Shown here one piece after another: positions 25,314-33,892 of a stretch of DNA of 64,000 nt. Position 1 is the stretch's first letter. The number at the start of each line of letters is the position of its first letter. The notes below the pieces were generated by a model that ran no database searches, was not told where the DNA came from, and saw nothing but the letters and a program-made list of their open reading frames with translations. This stretch comes from Paenibacillus sp. NFR01 (lineage in GTDB: Bacteria > Bacillota > Bacilli > Paenibacillales > Paenibacillaceae): contig NZ_FOIK01000005.1 in assembly GCF_900111565.1 (NCBI RefSeq), positions 1-64,000 on the forward strand, given 5' to 3'. A program made the translations under genes and the position numbers.

Positions 25314-26567
25314 ATGAGTGAACTGATCAACAACCGCGAAGCAGGCGCACAAGAGCAGACCCGCCGCCAGGAAATGCTGAAAGAAATTATCAAGGAGCTG
25401 CATGCCGGCAAAAGCGTGGAAGAAGTTAAGGCGCGTTTTGCCGAAGCCGTCGGCGATGTAACCGTGGAGGAAATTTCGGCGATGGAGCACTCGCTGATGA
25501 CGGAGGAAGGCATTCCGGTGGAGGAAGTGCAGCGTCTCTGCTCCGTGCATACGGCTATCTTCAAAGGCTCGATCGAGCAGATTCACCGGTCCTCGAAACC
25601 GGAAGAACAACCCGGACATCCGGTGCATACCTTCAAGCTGGAGAATCGCGAAATCGAGCGGCTGGTCAACTTCCGTCTGGAGCTGCATGCGAGCAAGTTC
25701 CAGAAGAACGACAACGAAGAAATCATTTTCAAGCTGCTGGAGGATTTGAGCCTGCTGCTCGACCTCGACAAGCATTATAGCCGCAAGGAAAATCTGCTGT
25801 TCCCTTATCTGGAGAAGTACGGCATCTACGGTCCGACCAAAGTCATGTGGGGTGTCGACGACGGCATCCGCGCAATGATCAAGGATGTAAAAAATGCGCT
25901 GGCCCACTATGACGGCAATAAAGAGGAAATCGGACAGAAGCTTGCGGAGGTCAGCCGCGAAGTCAATGAAATGATCTTTAAGGAAGAAAATATTCTGCTG
26001 CCGATGGCTTTGGATAAACTGACGGAGGACGAGTGGGTCAAAATTGCCCGCGAAAGCGATGAGATCGGGTTCTGCCTCGCCGCGCCGGAGCGGGAGTGGA
26101 TTCCGGAACGCGCGCCGGAGCCGGCGGGGGCGGAAACGCCGCAAGACGAAGCAGCACCGCAGGGTTTTATCCGCTTCGAGACCGGCATCCTGTCGCTGCA
26201 TCAGCTGGAGACCGTGCTGAACCACCTGCCGGTGGACATTACCTTTATCGACGAGAACGACGTGGTCCGCTATTTCTCGCACGGCAAAGAACGCATCTTC
26301 GCACGCACCAAAGCCGTTATCGGCCGCACTGTGCAGAACTGCCATCCGCCGCAAAGCGTGCATGTCGTAGAGAAGCTGCTGGAGGACTTCAAGTCCGGCC
26401 GCAAGGACGCCGAGGATTTCTGGATCAACATCAAAGATAAATTCATCTATATCCGCTATTTCGCCGTACGCGATGCCGAAGGCCGTTATATGGGCACGCT
26501 GGAGTTCACCCAGAATATCGCGCCGATCCGCGCGCTTGAGGGTCAAAAACGCATTTTGTCGGAATAG
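25314..26567 (+). CDS. DUF438 - hemerythrin - PAS domain protein
   Basis: A 417-residue cytoplasmic sensor-like protein. DUF438 spans about residues 15-90 (KEIIKELHAGKSVEEVKARF), a hemerythrin-type four-helix domain about 105-240 with histidines and glutamates spaced as iron ligands (ELHASKF, LDKHYSRKENLLFPYLE, KEENILLPM), and a PAS domain about 295-405 (LEVTLNHLP-like region with VDITFIDENDVVRYFSHG). A hemerythrin centre would bind O2, NO or iron; PAS would sense or dimerise. No output domain is seen, so the mechanism is unknown. It is preceded by DUF1858 and a Fur-like box. Confidence 0.88.
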   Translation: MSELINNREAGAQEQTRRQEMLKEIIKELHAGKSVEEVKARFAEAVGDVTVEEISAMEHSLMTEEGIPVEEVQRLCSVHTAIFKGSIEQIHRSSKPEEQPGHPVHTFKLENREIERLVNFRLELHASKFQKNDNEEIIFKLLEDLSLLLDLDKHYSRKENLLFPYLEKYGIYGPTKVMWGVDDGIRAMIKDVKNALAHYDGNKEEIGQKLAEVSREVNEMIFKEENILLPMALDKLTEDEWVKIARESDEIGFCLAAPEREWIPERAPEPAGAETPQDEAAPQGFIRFETGILSLHQLETVLNHLPVDITFIDENDVVRYFSHGKERIFARTKAVIGRTVQNCHPPQSVHVVEKLLEDFKSGRKDAEDFWINIKDKFIYIRYFAVRDAEGRYMGTLEFTQNIAPIRALEGQKRILSE

Positions 26568-26587
26568 TGACGGCATGAATTGCCGGG

Positions 26588-26624
26588 AAGCCTCTTGTCT
26601 CCGGAAGACAAGGGGCTTCTTTTT
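26588..26624 (+). terminator. Intrinsic terminator after the DUF438 gene
   Basis: AAGCCTCTTGTCT and AGACAAGGGGCTT pair, followed by TTTTT. Confidence 0.9.
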
Positions 26625-26654
26625 GTATGATACGCCCGGCTATGTAGCCTTTCC

Positions 26655-26683
26655 TTGACCGCGGGGAATGCTTCTATTATAGT
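26655..26683 (+). promoter_or_regulatory. Sigma-A promoter of glcK
   Basis: TTGACC and TATAGT are separated by exactly 17 bases, about 49 bases before the glcK start and just after a terminator. Both hexamers match the consensus at five of six positions. Confidence 0.75.
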
Positions 26684-26731
26684 GGGTACGTAGGATTAAC
26701 AATTATAGCATAGAAAAAGGTGGCTTGTTAC

Positions 26732-27682
26732 ATGTCTGAACATATCTACGTTGGCGTGGATTTAGGTGGAACCACAATCAAGGTTGGGATTTGCAATGCC
26801 GAAGGTACGCTGCTGCATACCTACGAGGGACCAACCGGAACGGCGGACGGCGTCGATGCCGTCATCGACAACATCGAAAAGTATGTGCGCCAGATTGTGG
26901 AGGACTCGCCGTACTCCTGGGATCAGCTGGCTGGTGTGGGAGCGGGCTTGGCCGGATTTACGAACATTCGTGAAGGCATCATCATCCTTGCGCCGAACAT
27001 AGGGTTTAGAGACGTGCCGATTCGTTCCATCCTGGAAGGACGGCTGGGCAAGCCGGTCAAAATAGACAACGACGCCAATGTGGCAGCTCTGGGCGAAGCA
27101 TGGAGCGGCGCAGGACGCGGCGTGGAGAACAGCGTTTGCTACACCCTGGGCACAGGCGTGGGCGGCGGTATTATTATAAACGGAAAGGTATACCAAGGAT
27201 TTGCCGGACTGGCCGGAGAACTGGGCCATATGTCCGTCGTGCCTGACCTTGAAGCCATCCAATGCGGCTGCGGCAACATGGGCTGCCTGGAGACCGTATC
27301 TTCCGCAACAGGCATCATCCGCATGGCGAACGACGCCGTAGCGCGCGGAGACCGTACGTCCCTGGCGCTCGTCGAGAAGATTGCCGCGAAGGAAGTTTTC
27401 GATGCGGCGAAAGCCGGCGACGAAGTGGCGATCCGCATCGTGAACCGCGCGGCGTTCTACCTGGGCAAATCCATGGCTGCTGTGGCAACCGTGCTGAATC
27501 CGGAAACCTTTATCGTAGGCGGCGGCGTATCCAAAGCCGGCGATATTCTGTTTGACGAAATCCGCCGCGTCTTCGCGAAGCTGACACCGGCTCCGCTGCA
27601 AACCGGCGTAACCATCGTTCCGGCCGAGCTGGGCAACGACGCCGGCATTATCGGAGCTGCGGGCCTGCTCTTGCGTTCTTAA
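26732..27682 (+). CDS. glcK: Glucokinase, ROK family
   Basis: A 316-residue kinase that phosphorylates free glucose with ATP. The phosphate-binding motif VGVDLGGTTIKVGI is at about 6-19, the ROK signature with catalytic Asp (KIDNDANVAALGEAW) near 105, and the zinc-binding motif CGCGNMGCLE near 173-182. ATG 26732 is chosen (MSEHIYVG), with AAAAAGGTGG upstream; an in-frame ATG at 26720 lies too close to it. It stands between trxB and rapZ, a place occupied by other genes in B. subtilis, and may be co-transcribed with rapZ, 44 bases downstream. Confidence 0.95.
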   Translation: MSEHIYVGVDLGGTTIKVGICNAEGTLLHTYEGPTGTADGVDAVIDNIEKYVRQIVEDSPYSWDQLAGVGAGLAGFTNIREGIIILAPNIGFRDVPIRSILEGRLGKPVKIDNDANVAALGEAWSGAGRGVENSVCYTLGTGVGGGIIINGKVYQGFAGLAGELGHMSVVPDLEAIQCGCGNMGCLETVSSATGIIRMANDAVARGDRTSLALVEKIAAKEVFDAAKAGDEVAIRIVNRAAFYLGKSMAAVATVLNPETFIVGGGVSKAGDILFDEIRRVFAKLTPAPLQTGVTIVPAELGNDAGIIGAAGLLLRS

Positions 27683-27726
27683 GCCACCGGAATCATTCAT
27701 ATACTACATTTAGGGAGGGACGCCTT

Positions 27727-28626
27727 GTGACCGAATTGGAGCAATCTCCGCCCGGTGGTGCCACCCTGATCATTATTACGGGGATGTCGGGGGCGGGTAA
27801 AACGATCGCCGTGCAAAGCTTGGAGGATCTCGGCTTTTTCTGCGTTGATAACCTGCCGCCGGTGCTGATTCCCAAGTTTGCCGAGCTGATCGAGCAGTCC
27901 AAAGGAAAAATCTCCAAAGTGGCGCTCGTCATCGACCTGCGGGGGCGCGAGTTTTTTACCGCGCTGTCCGAATCGTTGGCGTATATCAAAAACGAATCGT
28001 CGATCGGCTGCGAAATTTTATTCCTCGATGCCACCGATTCCGTATTGGTGCAGCGCTACAAGGAAAGCCGCCGCCACCATCCGCTGGCGCCGAAAGGCAT
28101 GCCGCTGGACGGCATCAAGCTGGAGCGGCAGATGCTGGAGGACCTGAAGGCTTCGGCAACGCTCTGCCTGGATACGAGCAGCATGAAGCCGGCACAGCTG
28201 AAAGAGAAAATCGTTTCGCGTTTCTCCCATTTGGGCAAAAGCCTGCTCTCCGTCAACATCACTTCGTTTGGCTTCAAGTACGGCATTCCGATTGATGCAG
28301 ACCTCGTCTTTGACGTCCGCTTTTTGCCGAATCCGCATTATGTGGACCAACTGCGTCCCAAAACCGGCCAGGACAGCGAAGTATACGATTATGTGATGAA
28401 GTGGACGGAGACGCAGACCTTTTTGGCTAAATTGCTCGATATGCTGCAGTTCCTGATTCCGCAGTACCATAAGGAAGGCAAAGCTCAGATTATTATCGGG
28501 ATCGGCTGTACGGGCGGCAAACACCGTTCGGTAGCCATCGCCGAATACTTGGGCAAAATGCTGGGCGTGAGCGAAACCGAAGCGGTAACCGTCAGTCACC
28601 GCGATTCCGAGCGCGACCGGCATTAA
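27727..28626 (+). CDS. rapZ: RNase adapter RapZ / YvcJ P-loop protein
   Basis: A 299-residue nucleotide-binding protein. Walker A GMSGAGKT is at about 19-26 and the C-terminal family motif IGCTGGKHRSVAIAEYLG near 258-275. In Enterobacteria RapZ guides RNase E on small RNAs that control glmS; the Bacillus homologue YvcJ binds and hydrolyses nucleotides, and its RNA role is less clear. GTG start with GGGAGGGACGCC upstream. It begins the conserved rapZ-glmR-whiA run. Confidence 0.93.
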   Translation: MTELEQSPPGGATLIIITGMSGAGKTIAVQSLEDLGFFCVDNLPPVLIPKFAELIEQSKGKISKVALVIDLRGREFFTALSESLAYIKNESSIGCEILFLDATDSVLVQRYKESRRHHPLAPKGMPLDGIKLERQMLEDLKASATLCLDTSSMKPAQLKEKIVSRFSHLGKSLLSVNITSFGFKYGIPIDADLVFDVRFLPNPHYVDQLRPKTGQDSEVYDYVMKWTETQTFLAKLLDMLQFLIPQYHKEGKAQIIIGIGCTGGKHRSVAIAEYLGKMLGVSETEAVTVSHRDSERDRH

Positions 28627-28644
28627 CGAGAGAAGGGGACTTTT

Positions 28645-29625
28645 GTGGCGGAAGAACAAAGACAGCGTCCGCGTATCGTCGTCATGGGCGGCGGTACCGG
28701 GCTATCTGTCATGCTGCGCGGTTTGAAGGAAAAGCCGCTCGATATTACGGCGATCGTAACGGTGGCCGATGACGGAGGCAGCTCCGGCATTCTTCGCAAT
28801 GAGCTGCAGATGCCGCCTCCGGGCGATATCCGCAACGTGTTGACGGCGATGGCCGACGTGGAGCCGCTAATGGCGGAAATTATGCGTTATCGCTTCAGCA
28901 CGGGAGAAGGCTTGGCGGGGCATAGCCTCGGCAACCTGATTTTGGCGGCGCTTACGGACATTTCCGGCGACTTCGTAACGGCGGTCCGCGAGCTGAGCCG
29001 GGTATTTGCGGTAAGGGGCCGGGTGCTCCCTGCAGCGGGTGACGCTGTAGTGCTGCACGCGGAAATGGCCGACGGCACGATTATTACCGGGGAATCAAAG
29101 ATTCCCGAAGCCGGCGGCGTGATCAAACGGGTGTTTTTGGAGCCCGCCGATGTCGAGCCGCTGCCGGAAGCGCTTGAAGCGATTCGCAAGGCCGACGCCA
29201 TCCTGCTCGGTCCGGGCAGCCTGTATACGAGCATTTTGCCAAATTTGCTGGTGCCTAAGCTGGCAGAGGCGGTCGTCGAGTCTCAGGCGATCAAAATTTT
29301 TGTCTGCAATGTGATGACCCAGCCGGGAGAAACCGACAACTACACGGTCAGCGACCACTTGCAGGCGGTATATGACCATATCGGTCTTCATTTGTTTGAT
29401 TATGTTATCGTGAACGACGGAGAAATTCCGGAACAGGTTCAGGTAAAATACGCGGAGAAGGGCGCACGCCCGGTACAGCTCGACGAGGATGCCCTGGCCG
29501 AGAACGGCTATAAGGTCATTGCCGACAAGCTGGTGCTGTTCAAAACTTATCTGCGTCATGATACTGACAAGCTCAGCCATCATATTTACCAGCTGGTCCA
29601 GGATTGGATCTCCAGAGGTCATTAA
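28645..29625 (+). CDS. glmR: GlmR/YvcK UDP-sugar-binding regulator (gluconeogenesis factor)
   Basis: A 326-residue protein of the CofD-like YvcK family. The N-terminal motif VVMGGGTGLSVMLRGLKE is at about 12-29, followed by TVADDGGSSGILR. In B. subtilis it binds UDP-GlcNAc, stimulates GlmS and is needed for cell-wall synthesis on gluconeogenic carbon sources. GTG start, 18 bases after rapZ. Being near glucokinase and an HPr-like gene, it fits a link between carbon state and wall synthesis. Confidence 0.95.
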   Translation: MAEEQRQRPRIVVMGGGTGLSVMLRGLKEKPLDITAIVTVADDGGSSGILRNELQMPPPGDIRNVLTAMADVEPLMAEIMRYRFSTGEGLAGHSLGNLILAALTDISGDFVTAVRELSRVFAVRGRVLPAAGDAVVLHAEMADGTIITGESKIPEAGGVIKRVFLEPADVEPLPEALEAIRKADAILLGPGSLYTSILPNLLVPKLAEAVVESQAIKIFVCNVMTQPGETDNYTVSDHLQAVYDHIGLHLFDYVIVNDGEIPEQVQVKYAEKGARPVQLDEDALAENGYKVIADKLVLFKTYLRHDTDKLSHHIYQLVQDWISRGH

Positions 29626-29656
29626 TCTGATTTGAAATCTGAAAGAGGTGAGCCCC

Positions 29657-30586
29657 TTGTCTTTTGCGGCCTTGACCAAAAAAGAGTTGACGATGGTGGA
29701 GAGCCAGCCCTGCTGCGAAAAAGCGGAAATGTCCGCACTGATCCGCATGAACGGTTCCGTTCAGCTGTCCAGCAAAAAGGTGGTTCTTGACATTTCGACG
29801 GAGAACGCCGCGATTGCAAGACGGGTATATTCTTTGCTTAAGAAATATTACCAGGTCCATATCGAGCTGCTCGTGCGTAAAAAAATGCGTTTGAAGAAAA
29901 ATAACGTCTACATCGTCCGGATTCCGAGCCATGTTCAGGAAATTTTGAAAGATCTGCGGATCGTGTCGGAGGGCTTTATTTTTACCGACGGCATTGATCA
30001 CGAAATCGTCGCCAAAAACTGCTGCAAACGCGCTTACCTGCGCGGAGCGTTCCTGGCCGGCGGGTCGGTGAACAATCCGGAAGGCTCCTCCTATCATTTG
30101 GAAATCGCTTCCATGTATGAGGAGCACTGCAAAGCGCTGGTGGAGCTGGCTGGAGAATTTCACCTGAACGCCCGCTGCATAGAGCGGAAAAAAGGCTTCA
30201 TCCTATACATTAAGGAAGGCGAGAAAATCATCGAGTTTTTGAGCCTGATCGGGGCGCATCAAGCGCTCTTTAAGTTCGAGGATGTGCGGATCATGCGCGA
30301 TATGCGTAATTCCGTGAACCGGATCGTCAACTGTGAAACCGCCAATTTGAACAAGACGATCGGTGCCGCCGTGCGCCAGATCGAGAACATCAAGCTGCTG
30401 CAGCGCGAGGTAGGGCTGGAGAGCCTTCCCGATAAGCTGCGCGAGGTCGCCGAGATCCGGCTGGCCCATCCCGAAATCAATCTTAAGGAAGTCGGCGAAA
30501 TGCTGAAGGGAAACGTCAGCAAATCCGGCGTGAACCACCGGCTGCGCAAAATCGACGAGCTGGCGGAAAAGGTGCGGGGCAGCTGA
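29657..30586 (+). CDS. whiA: DNA-binding protein WhiA
   Basis: A 309-residue protein with an N-terminal LAGLIDADG-like fold (about 85-205, including RAYLRGAFLAGGSVNNPE) and a C-terminal helix-turn-helix (about 225-300). In Streptomyces it activates sporulation genes; in Bacillus it affects cell division and chromosome segregation. TTG 29657 is chosen: it gives MSFAALTKKEL, matching the B. subtilis start MSFASETKKEL, with AGAGGTGA seven bases upstream. The GTG at 29648 would overlap that ribosome site. Confidence 0.95.
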   Translation: MSFAALTKKELTMVESQPCCEKAEMSALIRMNGSVQLSSKKVVLDISTENAAIARRVYSLLKKYYQVHIELLVRKKMRLKKNNVYIVRIPSHVQEILKDLRIVSEGFIFTDGIDHEIVAKNCCKRAYLRGAFLAGGSVNNPEGSSYHLEIASMYEEHCKALVELAGEFHLNARCIERKKGFILYIKEGEKIIEFLSLIGAHQALFKFEDVRIMRDMRNSVNRIVNCETANLNKTIGAAVRQIENIKLLQREVGLESLPDKLREVAEIRLAHPEINLKEVGEMLKGNVSKSGVNHRLRKIDELAEKVRGS

Positions 30587-30678
30587 AATTATTCTAGTGT
30601 GGATGACGTTAAAATGATATAATGTTATAAAATTATGTGAGATTTTTGGGCAGATCTTAATTAGGGGGTAAACGTTTC

Positions 30679-30948
30679 ATGACAAAGCACCCGGTAGTCG
30701 TACGGTTGAAAACGGGGCTTCACGCTCGCCCGGCCGCATTGTTCGTGCAGGAAGCCAATAAGTTTTCTTCCGAGATTTTCGTGGAAAAGGACGATAAAAA
30801 AGTTAACGCCAAGAGCATCATGGGCATTATGAGCCTCGCGATCAGTTCCGGTACGGAGATTCATATCAGCGCGGACGGCGCCGATGCGGATCAGGCTGTA
30901 ACCGCTTTGATGAATCTGGTAAGCAAGGAAGAGCTGGAAAATCAATAA
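30679..30948 (+). CDS. HPr-family phosphocarrier protein at the crh position
   Basis: An 89-residue HPr-like protein. His-15 (GLHARPA) is the residue phosphorylated by enzyme I, and Ser-46 (NAKSIMG) is the target of HprK. In B. subtilis the gene after whiA is crh, whose protein has Gln at position 15 and so cannot act in the PTS. Here the same position holds a protein with both sites, so it could serve as HPr as well as a CcpA co-effector. TTAGGGGGT precedes the ATG, and a terminator follows. The HprK kinase is encoded at 3912. Confidence 0.93.
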   Translation: MTKHPVVVRLKTGLHARPAALFVQEANKFSSEIFVEKDDKKVNAKSIMGIMSLAISSGTEIHISADGADADQAVTALMNLVSKEELENQ

Positions 30949-30977
30949 TTTTGCAAAGCCTTACTTTTGCTATAAAT

Positions 30978-30999
30978 AAAGCCCTGCGGGGCTTTTTTT
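30978..30999 (+). terminator. Intrinsic terminator after the HPr-like gene
   Basis: AAGCCC / GGGCTT with loop TGCG, followed by a T run. It ends the rapZ-glmR-whiA-HPr run. Confidence 0.88.
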
Positions 31000-31022
31000 A
31001 TTATCTTCGGGAGGACCTGAGC

Positions 31023-31547
31023 ATGGACAAGCAGGCCATTTTGGTCGAGCCGACGGAACGGCTGAAAGCGCAGTATCTTGATTTTTATAAGGAGTGGGTT
31101 GCCAGCGGCGAAGATATCGTGCCTTGGGTCGTTGAAATGGATCCCTCCGATTTTCCGGCGATGCTGCAGATTTTGCGGAATAATGCCGAAGGGGTAAACA
31201 TCCCTGCCGGGTTTGTGGCCAGTTCAACATACTGGCTGGTAACGCCCGAAGAGAAGGTGGTCGGTGCGGTCAACATCCGCCATCAATTGACGGAACGTCT
31301 GCGCACCAGCGGCGGGCATATCGGTTACGGGATCGTGCCTTCCGCCCGGCGGAAGGGCTATGCGAAGCTGATGCTGAAGCTCGCGCTTGGGCGGGCGAAG
31401 GCGCTGGGCATCCTGCAAGCGCTTGTCGTCTGCGACGCCGTGAATACCGGGTCGGAACGGACCATCCGGGCAAACGGCGGCGTTCCCGAAGAACCGTTCA
31501 TTGAGCCGGACGGCAACGTCATTTTGCGGTTCTGGATTGAACCCTGA
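31023..31547 (+). CDS. GNAT-family N-acetyltransferase
   Basis: A 174-residue protein with a GNAT fold. The acetyl-CoA-binding motif A region is GHIGYGIVPSARRKGYAKLMLKLAL at about 100-124. The substrate is unknown; similar proteins are annotated as acetyltransferases of small molecules or ribosomal proteins. ATG 31023 follows GGGAGGACCTGAGC; an upstream in-frame ATG lies inside the terminator region and is rejected. Confidence 0.85.
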   Translation: MDKQAILVEPTERLKAQYLDFYKEWVASGEDIVPWVVEMDPSDFPAMLQILRNNAEGVNIPAGFVASSTYWLVTPEEKVVGAVNIRHQLTERLRTSGGHIGYGIVPSARRKGYAKLMLKLALGRAKALGILQALVVCDAVNTGSERTIRANGGVPEEPFIEPDGNVILRFWIEP

Positions 31548-31651
31548 AAAAATAATCTGCATCGGACGAAACATATGCAACTTTTGCCAAGCCGGTTCGT
31601 CTAGAGGGTACCAACCAAACATTTTGTACCTTTGAAAGGGGATAATCAATC

Positions 31652-32410
31652 ATGAACAAATGGGGTAAATCTCTGGGGGCTGTGCTGCTGGCGGGAAGTT
31701 TGCTGATCGGAGGCCTGGCGTTGAGCGGCGCATTCCAAAGTCCTGAAAAGGCTTACGCTGAGGATGTACAGAAAAATATCGTCAGCGTCGTCGGTAAAGG
31801 CGAGCTTTCGATCAAACCGGATATTGTATACCTGTCCATCGGCGTAAGCACAACGGCGGCAACGGCGGAAGAAGCGCAAAAGAGCAACGGGGGCAAAATT
31901 GCGAAGCTGACAGCCCTGTTCAAGAACACTTGGAAAATTGCCGACAAGGATATCCAAAGCACCCAATTCTCGGTTCAACCGAACTATACCTACTCCGAGA
32001 AAGACGGACAGCAAGTGAAAGGCTACATCGCCCAGCACACGATGCAAGTGGCCTACCGCGACTTGGCCAAAGTCGGTGAACTGCTGGATGCCGCTTCGGC
32101 CGCAGGCGCGAACAACATCGGCAACGCCAGATTTGCCATCGAGGATACCTCGGCTTTCGAAGCTCAAGTCATTGAAAAAGCAATGGCCAACGCCGACGCC
32201 AAAGCCGCCGCAATCGCCAAAGCCGCTAAACGCAGCGTAGGCCAAGTGGTTACCGTCATTCAAAACGATGACGGCAACAATCCGGTATTCTACGCCGAAG
32301 CCGCCTCGATGTCGTCCAAAGCCGCAGCCGACATGGCCGGCGGAACCTCTGTACAGCCCGGCGAAGTATCGGTAACTACCCAATTGAACGTGACGTATGA
32401 ACTGAAATAA
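31652..32410 (+). CDS. Exported SIMPL (DUF541) domain protein
   Basis: A 252-residue protein with an N-terminal signal peptide (KWGKSLGAVLLAGSLLIGG, likely cut after AYA near residue 36) and a SIMPL domain over the rest (ISVVGKGELSIKPDIVYLSIGV-type start). SIMPL proteins are exported and form ring-like assemblies; their function is poorly known. GAAAGGGGATAATC precedes the ATG. It is followed by a terminator and is probably transcribed alone. Confidence 0.9.
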   Translation: MNKWGKSLGAVLLAGSLLIGGLALSGAFQSPEKAYAEDVQKNIVSVVGKGELSIKPDIVYLSIGVSTTAATAEEAQKSNGGKIAKLTALFKNTWKIADKDIQSTQFSVQPNYTYSEKDGQQVKGYIAQHTMQVAYRDLAKVGELLDAASAAGANNIGNARFAIEDTSAFEAQVIEKAMANADAKAAAIAKAAKRSVGQVVTVIQNDDGNNPVFYAEAASMSSKAAADMAGGTSVQPGEVSVTTQLNVTYELK

Positions 32411-32427
32411 TCAGGCTAAGCCCAAGC

Positions 32428-32470
32428 AAGACGCCGTTTGCCCCAGATTGGGGGCGGCGTCTTCTTTTTT
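32428..32470 (+). terminator. Intrinsic terminator after the SIMPL gene
   Basis: AAGACGCCG...TGCCCC pairs with GGGGGCGGCGTCTT, followed by CTTTTTT. Confidence 0.9.
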
Positions 32471-32609
32471 ACATTTATGTAACCGGAAGGTAGAATCCGC
32501 GCAGATTTGTTTAAGAAACTGTAAGGCATATTGTAACAACCCCGGCCCGGGCTTTCTTTATAATGGAACAAGTGGGACTACGACTTTCATCAACGGAGGG
32601 AGAAACAAG

Positions 32610-33713
32610 ATGAACAAGACAACCAAGAAACAACTGCGGAAGATGGGCACAGCGATGCTGGCGGCAGGCATTTTGCTGGGAGGCGTGAATGTTGCGGCAC
32701 ACACGACTGAGGCGGCTGCGGCTAAAGCGGCGGCACCGGCACCGGCGCAAAAAACCGTTGTGCTGAAATATAACGGAAAAATCGTGTCCAGCCAGGGGGT
32801 ATACCGGGACGGCAAGGTATGGGTACCGGTTACTTTTTTACGGGATACGCTGGGTATGCCGTTAAGCTACAGCAAAGCCGATACCACGTATACGCTTGGG
32901 CAAGGCTACATGAAAACCAAACTGATCGTATCGCCTTATGACATCTCGATTACCGTTAACGATTTCTTTTTGCTGGAATATAACGCCATGATGGACAACA
33001 ACCGGCTGTATGTGCCTGTCGGTCTTCTGAGCGATTATCTCGGCTATAAAGCCGATTGGGACGCGGCCTCCGGACGGGTAAACGTGTTGAAGAAAGCGCA
33101 AAACGCCCTTACGGTTACAACAGCCACGTATGCCAAGGATTACCCGAAGGCGCCGATCAAGCTGGATTATCCGCAAATCAGCGGACTTGCCAACAGCGAA
33201 GCGGAAAAGTTGATCAACAATACGATCAAGCAGACCATCATGAATTATGCGGCAAACGCCGAGGCGGAAATTTCCAATATGGATCCGCAGTATAATCCAT
33301 ACGAGTTCGACGGGACTTATATCATTAAATACAATCAGGACGGCGTGCTGAGTCTGGTGCTCAGCGATTACGGGTATACCGGCGGAGCGCACGGCAATAC
33401 GGTCTGGAACGCCTTCACCTTCTCGCTGAAAGACGGCAAACGTCTCCTTCTGGGCGATCTGTTCGGCGCCAATTCGAACTATAAGAAGACGCTGAACAGT
33501 CTGCTATCGAAGGATCTGAAAGCCAACGGCGGGTATCTTGGCGGATTTGTCGGTCTGAATACGGAAAAACAATTTTTCCTTCAGGACGGCAAGGTCACGG
33601 TCTTCTTCCAGCCATATGAATACACGGCTTATGCCGCAGGCTTCCCTCAGTACTCCTATACCTTCAAGCAGCTGTTGCCAGGCGGACAAAGCCCGTTTGC
33701 TTCCTTGAAATAA
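32610..33713 (+). CDS. Exported copper-amine-oxidase N-domain / DUF3298 (RsiV-like) protein
   Basis: A 367-residue exported protein. A signal peptide covers about residues 1-40 (MLAAGILLGGVNVAAH). Residues about 50-155 resemble the copper amine oxidase N-terminal domain (KIVSSQGVYRDGKVWVPVTFL and NNRLYVPVGLLSDYLGY), a wall-associated module very common in Paenibacillus. Residues about 175-350 resemble DUF4163/DUF3298 (FDGTYIIKYNQDGVLSLVLS; TGGAHGNT; FSLKDGKRLLLGDLF), as in the anti-sigma factor RsiV, whose outer domain binds lysozyme. There is no cytoplasmic anti-sigma part, so binding of a wall ligand is only a guess. GGAGGG precedes ATG 32610. Confidence 0.85.
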   Translation: MNKTTKKQLRKMGTAMLAAGILLGGVNVAAHTTEAAAAKAAAPAPAQKTVVLKYNGKIVSSQGVYRDGKVWVPVTFLRDTLGMPLSYSKADTTYTLGQGYMKTKLIVSPYDISITVNDFFLLEYNAMMDNNRLYVPVGLLSDYLGYKADWDAASGRVNVLKKAQNALTVTTATYAKDYPKAPIKLDYPQISGLANSEAEKLINNTIKQTIMNYAANAEAEISNMDPQYNPYEFDGTYIIKYNQDGVLSLVLSDYGYTGGAHGNTVWNAFTFSLKDGKRLLLGDLFGANSNYKKTLNSLLSKDLKANGGYLGGFVGLNTEKQFFLQDGKVTVFFQPYEYTAYAAGFPQYSYTFKQLLPGGQSPFASLK

Positions 33714-33734
33714 AGGGTCGATGATGCAGATGCC

Positions 33735-33780
33735 ACCCCTTTTGCTCCCGCTGCTAAGCGGGTATGCAAAAGGGGTTTTT
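33735..33780 (+). terminator. Intrinsic terminator after the copper-amine-oxidase-like gene
   Basis: ACCCCTTTTGC and GCAAAAGGGGT flank an inner CCCGC/GCGGG hairpin, and a T run follows. Confidence 0.9.
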
Positions 33781-33892
33781 GCGTTCTTTGGACCATTGTC
33801 CCAGGCCGGACCCGGACATCTCCCCGTTGCGTCCCGCGGTTCCGGCACATAAGCTGTAACAAGAAGCGGCTTCAAGCGGGAGGAGGATATGG

